DNA of 5,998 bases from NCBI GenBank assembly GCA_003161205.1, contig PMOU01000042.1:18617-24614 (forward strand), in the 5' to 3' direction. A program made the translations under genes and the position numbers. The notes beneath the pieces were generated by a model. It saw only the letters and a program-made list of their open reading frames with translations, was not told where the DNA came from and ran no database searches. Shown here piece after piece: positions 5,303 through 5,998 of this stretch; positions within the stretch are counted from its first letter, which is position 1, and each line of letters opens with the position of its first letter. The DNA is from Actinomycetota bacterium (GTDB taxonomy: Bacteria > Actinomycetota > Actinomycetes > Streptosporangiales > Streptosporangiaceae).

Positions 5303-5488
5303 TTACAAGCGGCGGCTGGATTCGTCCCCGGCGTTGGCCACGAAGACCGCGATCGGCGGAATCACCAGGGCCACGATGGAGATCACGACGGCGGCCGGGA
5401 CCGAGTAGAGCCGCACGACCGACCAGGACAGGATGAACAGCGTCAGGCACACCCCCATCAACACGAAGTACCCGCGCTTCCGTGTCAT
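5303..5488 (-). CDS. DUF3099-type small membrane protein
   Basis: A 61-residue protein with two hydrophobic segments, about 7-26 and 30-51, and short charged ends (MTRKRG at the start, DESSRRL at the end). The pattern RKRGYFVLMGVC, then VRLYSVPAAV and a closing IPPIAVFVANAG, matches what I know of the actinobacterial DUF3099 family; its function is not established. The frame is open far upstream, but that part is the shadow of the divergent DUF427 gene. The ATG at 5488 has a purine-rich GGGAAGG six to twelve bases upstream and places the two helices at the usual distance from the N terminus. An ATG at 5548 in the same frame lacks a ribosome binding site and would run up to the divergent gene's start. 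It is the first gene of a likely two-gene operon with the hydrolase. Confidence 0.8.
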   Translation of the reverse strand: MTRKRGYFVLMGVCLTLFILSWSVVRLYSVPAAVVISIVALVIPPIAVFVANAGDESSRRL

Positions 5489-5551
5489 GGCCACCTTCCC
5501 TTGCTGATCCCAGTCTCGCACGGATGTCGCCCGCCTGATTGACTGCATGGT

Positions 5552-5998
5552 GTGAGTAACTACCCGAAAACAATCACCCCGACTGGTCACGTCGAGCCGG
5601 TACCGCGCCGGATCCGCGGCATGCTCGGCGGTGAGGTCGTGCTGGACACCACCGCAGCCCTGTACGTGTGGGAATGGCCGAACTACCCGCAGTACTACAT
5701 CCCGGTCGCCGACGTGAATCCGGCCGTGCTGGTCGATGAGCAGCACGACCAGAAGCTGCGCCTGGGCACGGCCCGGCGGCACGGACTCCGGGTCAAGGAC
5801 ATCTCCCGGCCGGGTTCCGCCCGGCTGTACACCGACGACGCCGCGGCCGGGCTGGCCGGCACCGTGCGCTTCGACTGGGACGCTCTGGACGCCTGGTTCG
5901 AGGAGGACGAGGAGGTCTTCGTCCATCCCCGCAGTCCCTACACCCGCGTCGACGCGCTGCGCTCCACCCGCCCGGTCCGGGTCGAGCTCGACGGCGTC
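5552..5998 (+). CDS. DUF427 domain protein, N-terminal part (3' end outside window)
   Basis: The first 149 codons of a protein that leaves the window without a stop. Residues 16-52 show the DUF427 pattern: PVPRRIRGMLGGEVVLDTTAALYVWE followed by the proline/tyrosine-rich NYPQYYIPVADV. The end of the visible part, EEDEEVFVHPRSPYTRVDALRS followed by VRVELDGV, looks like the junction to a second DUF427 copy, as in actinobacterial proteins of about 250 residues with two tandem domains. DUF427 has no settled biochemical role that I can state. The GTG at 5552 is the only possible start: an in-frame TGA lies at 5540-5542 and the next candidate is Met24. No Shine-Dalgarno sequence precedes it, so the mRNA may be leaderless. 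It is transcribed away from the DUF3099 gene across a 63-base spacer that must hold both promoters. Confidence 0.88.
   Translation, partial: MSNYPKTITPTGHVEPVPRRIRGMLGGEVVLDTTAALYVWEWPNYPQYYIPVADVNPAVLVDEQHDQKLRLGTARRHGLRVKDISRPGSARLYTDDAAAGLAGTVRFDWDALDAWFEEDEEVFVHPRSPYTRVDALRSTRPVRVELDGV

Noticed and set aside
4902..5408. Plus-strand open frames opposite the hydrolase and DUF3099 genes
   Set aside because: They run across two real minus-strand genes and have shadow-type composition.
5289..5573. N-terminal extension of the hydrolase frame up to 5573
   Set aside because: The extra 95 residues are a shifted reading of the DUF3099 gene. A good ribosome binding site and the start of homology place the hydrolase start at 5288.
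1..5998. tRNA, rRNA, CRISPR array, insertion sequence or attachment site
   Set aside because: No cloverleaf-like segment, regular spaced repeats, transposase motif or terminal inverted repeats were recognised by eye.

Overview
The window is high-G+C bacterial DNA. The coding parts are strongly G/C at third codon positions and use GTG and TTG starts. Together with DUF3099 and DUF427 proteins and a membrane SpoIIE-type phosphatase, this points to an actinomycete, possibly a filamentous one. No marker gene allows a closer placement.

Bases 1-2318 hold three genes on the plus strand that look co-transcribed. They are the C-terminal half of a D-2-hydroxyacid dehydrogenase (cut by the left edge), a pseudouridine-5'-phosphate glycosidase (psuG) 21 bases later, and a PfkB-family kinase whose TTG start overlaps the end of psuG. 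The kinase and glycosidase together give the known pseudouridine breakdown route: pseudouridine is phosphorylated, then cleaved to uracil and ribose 5-phosphate. The role of the dehydrogenase is not clear from sequence.

Bases 2319-2573 form a distinctly A+T-richer regulatory region. It carries overlapping 10-base palindromes, two 13-base odd palindromes whose centres are 33 bases apart, and a possible 18-codon leader reading frame. That frame has a good ribosome binding site and one TTA codon, and it ends just before a membrane-anchored PP2C/SpoIIE serine/threonine phosphatase gene (2574-3647). Bases 3648-3980 contain no firm gene, only two competing short reading frames and, on the minus strand, a near-perfect Shine-Dalgarno sequence.

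Bases 3981-4391 encode a small four-helix membrane protein of unknown function. It converges on a minus-strand pair: a 61-residue DUF3099 membrane protein followed by an epoxide-hydrolase-type alpha/beta hydrolase. A perfect 19-bp hairpin between the converging genes is a likely two-way terminator. At the right edge a DUF427 protein is transcribed divergently from the DUF3099 gene and runs out of the window.

Most of the window is ordinary actinobacterial metabolism and signalling. The part most worth checking is the leader region of the phosphatase gene. No mobile element, tRNA, rRNA or CRISPR array was seen.
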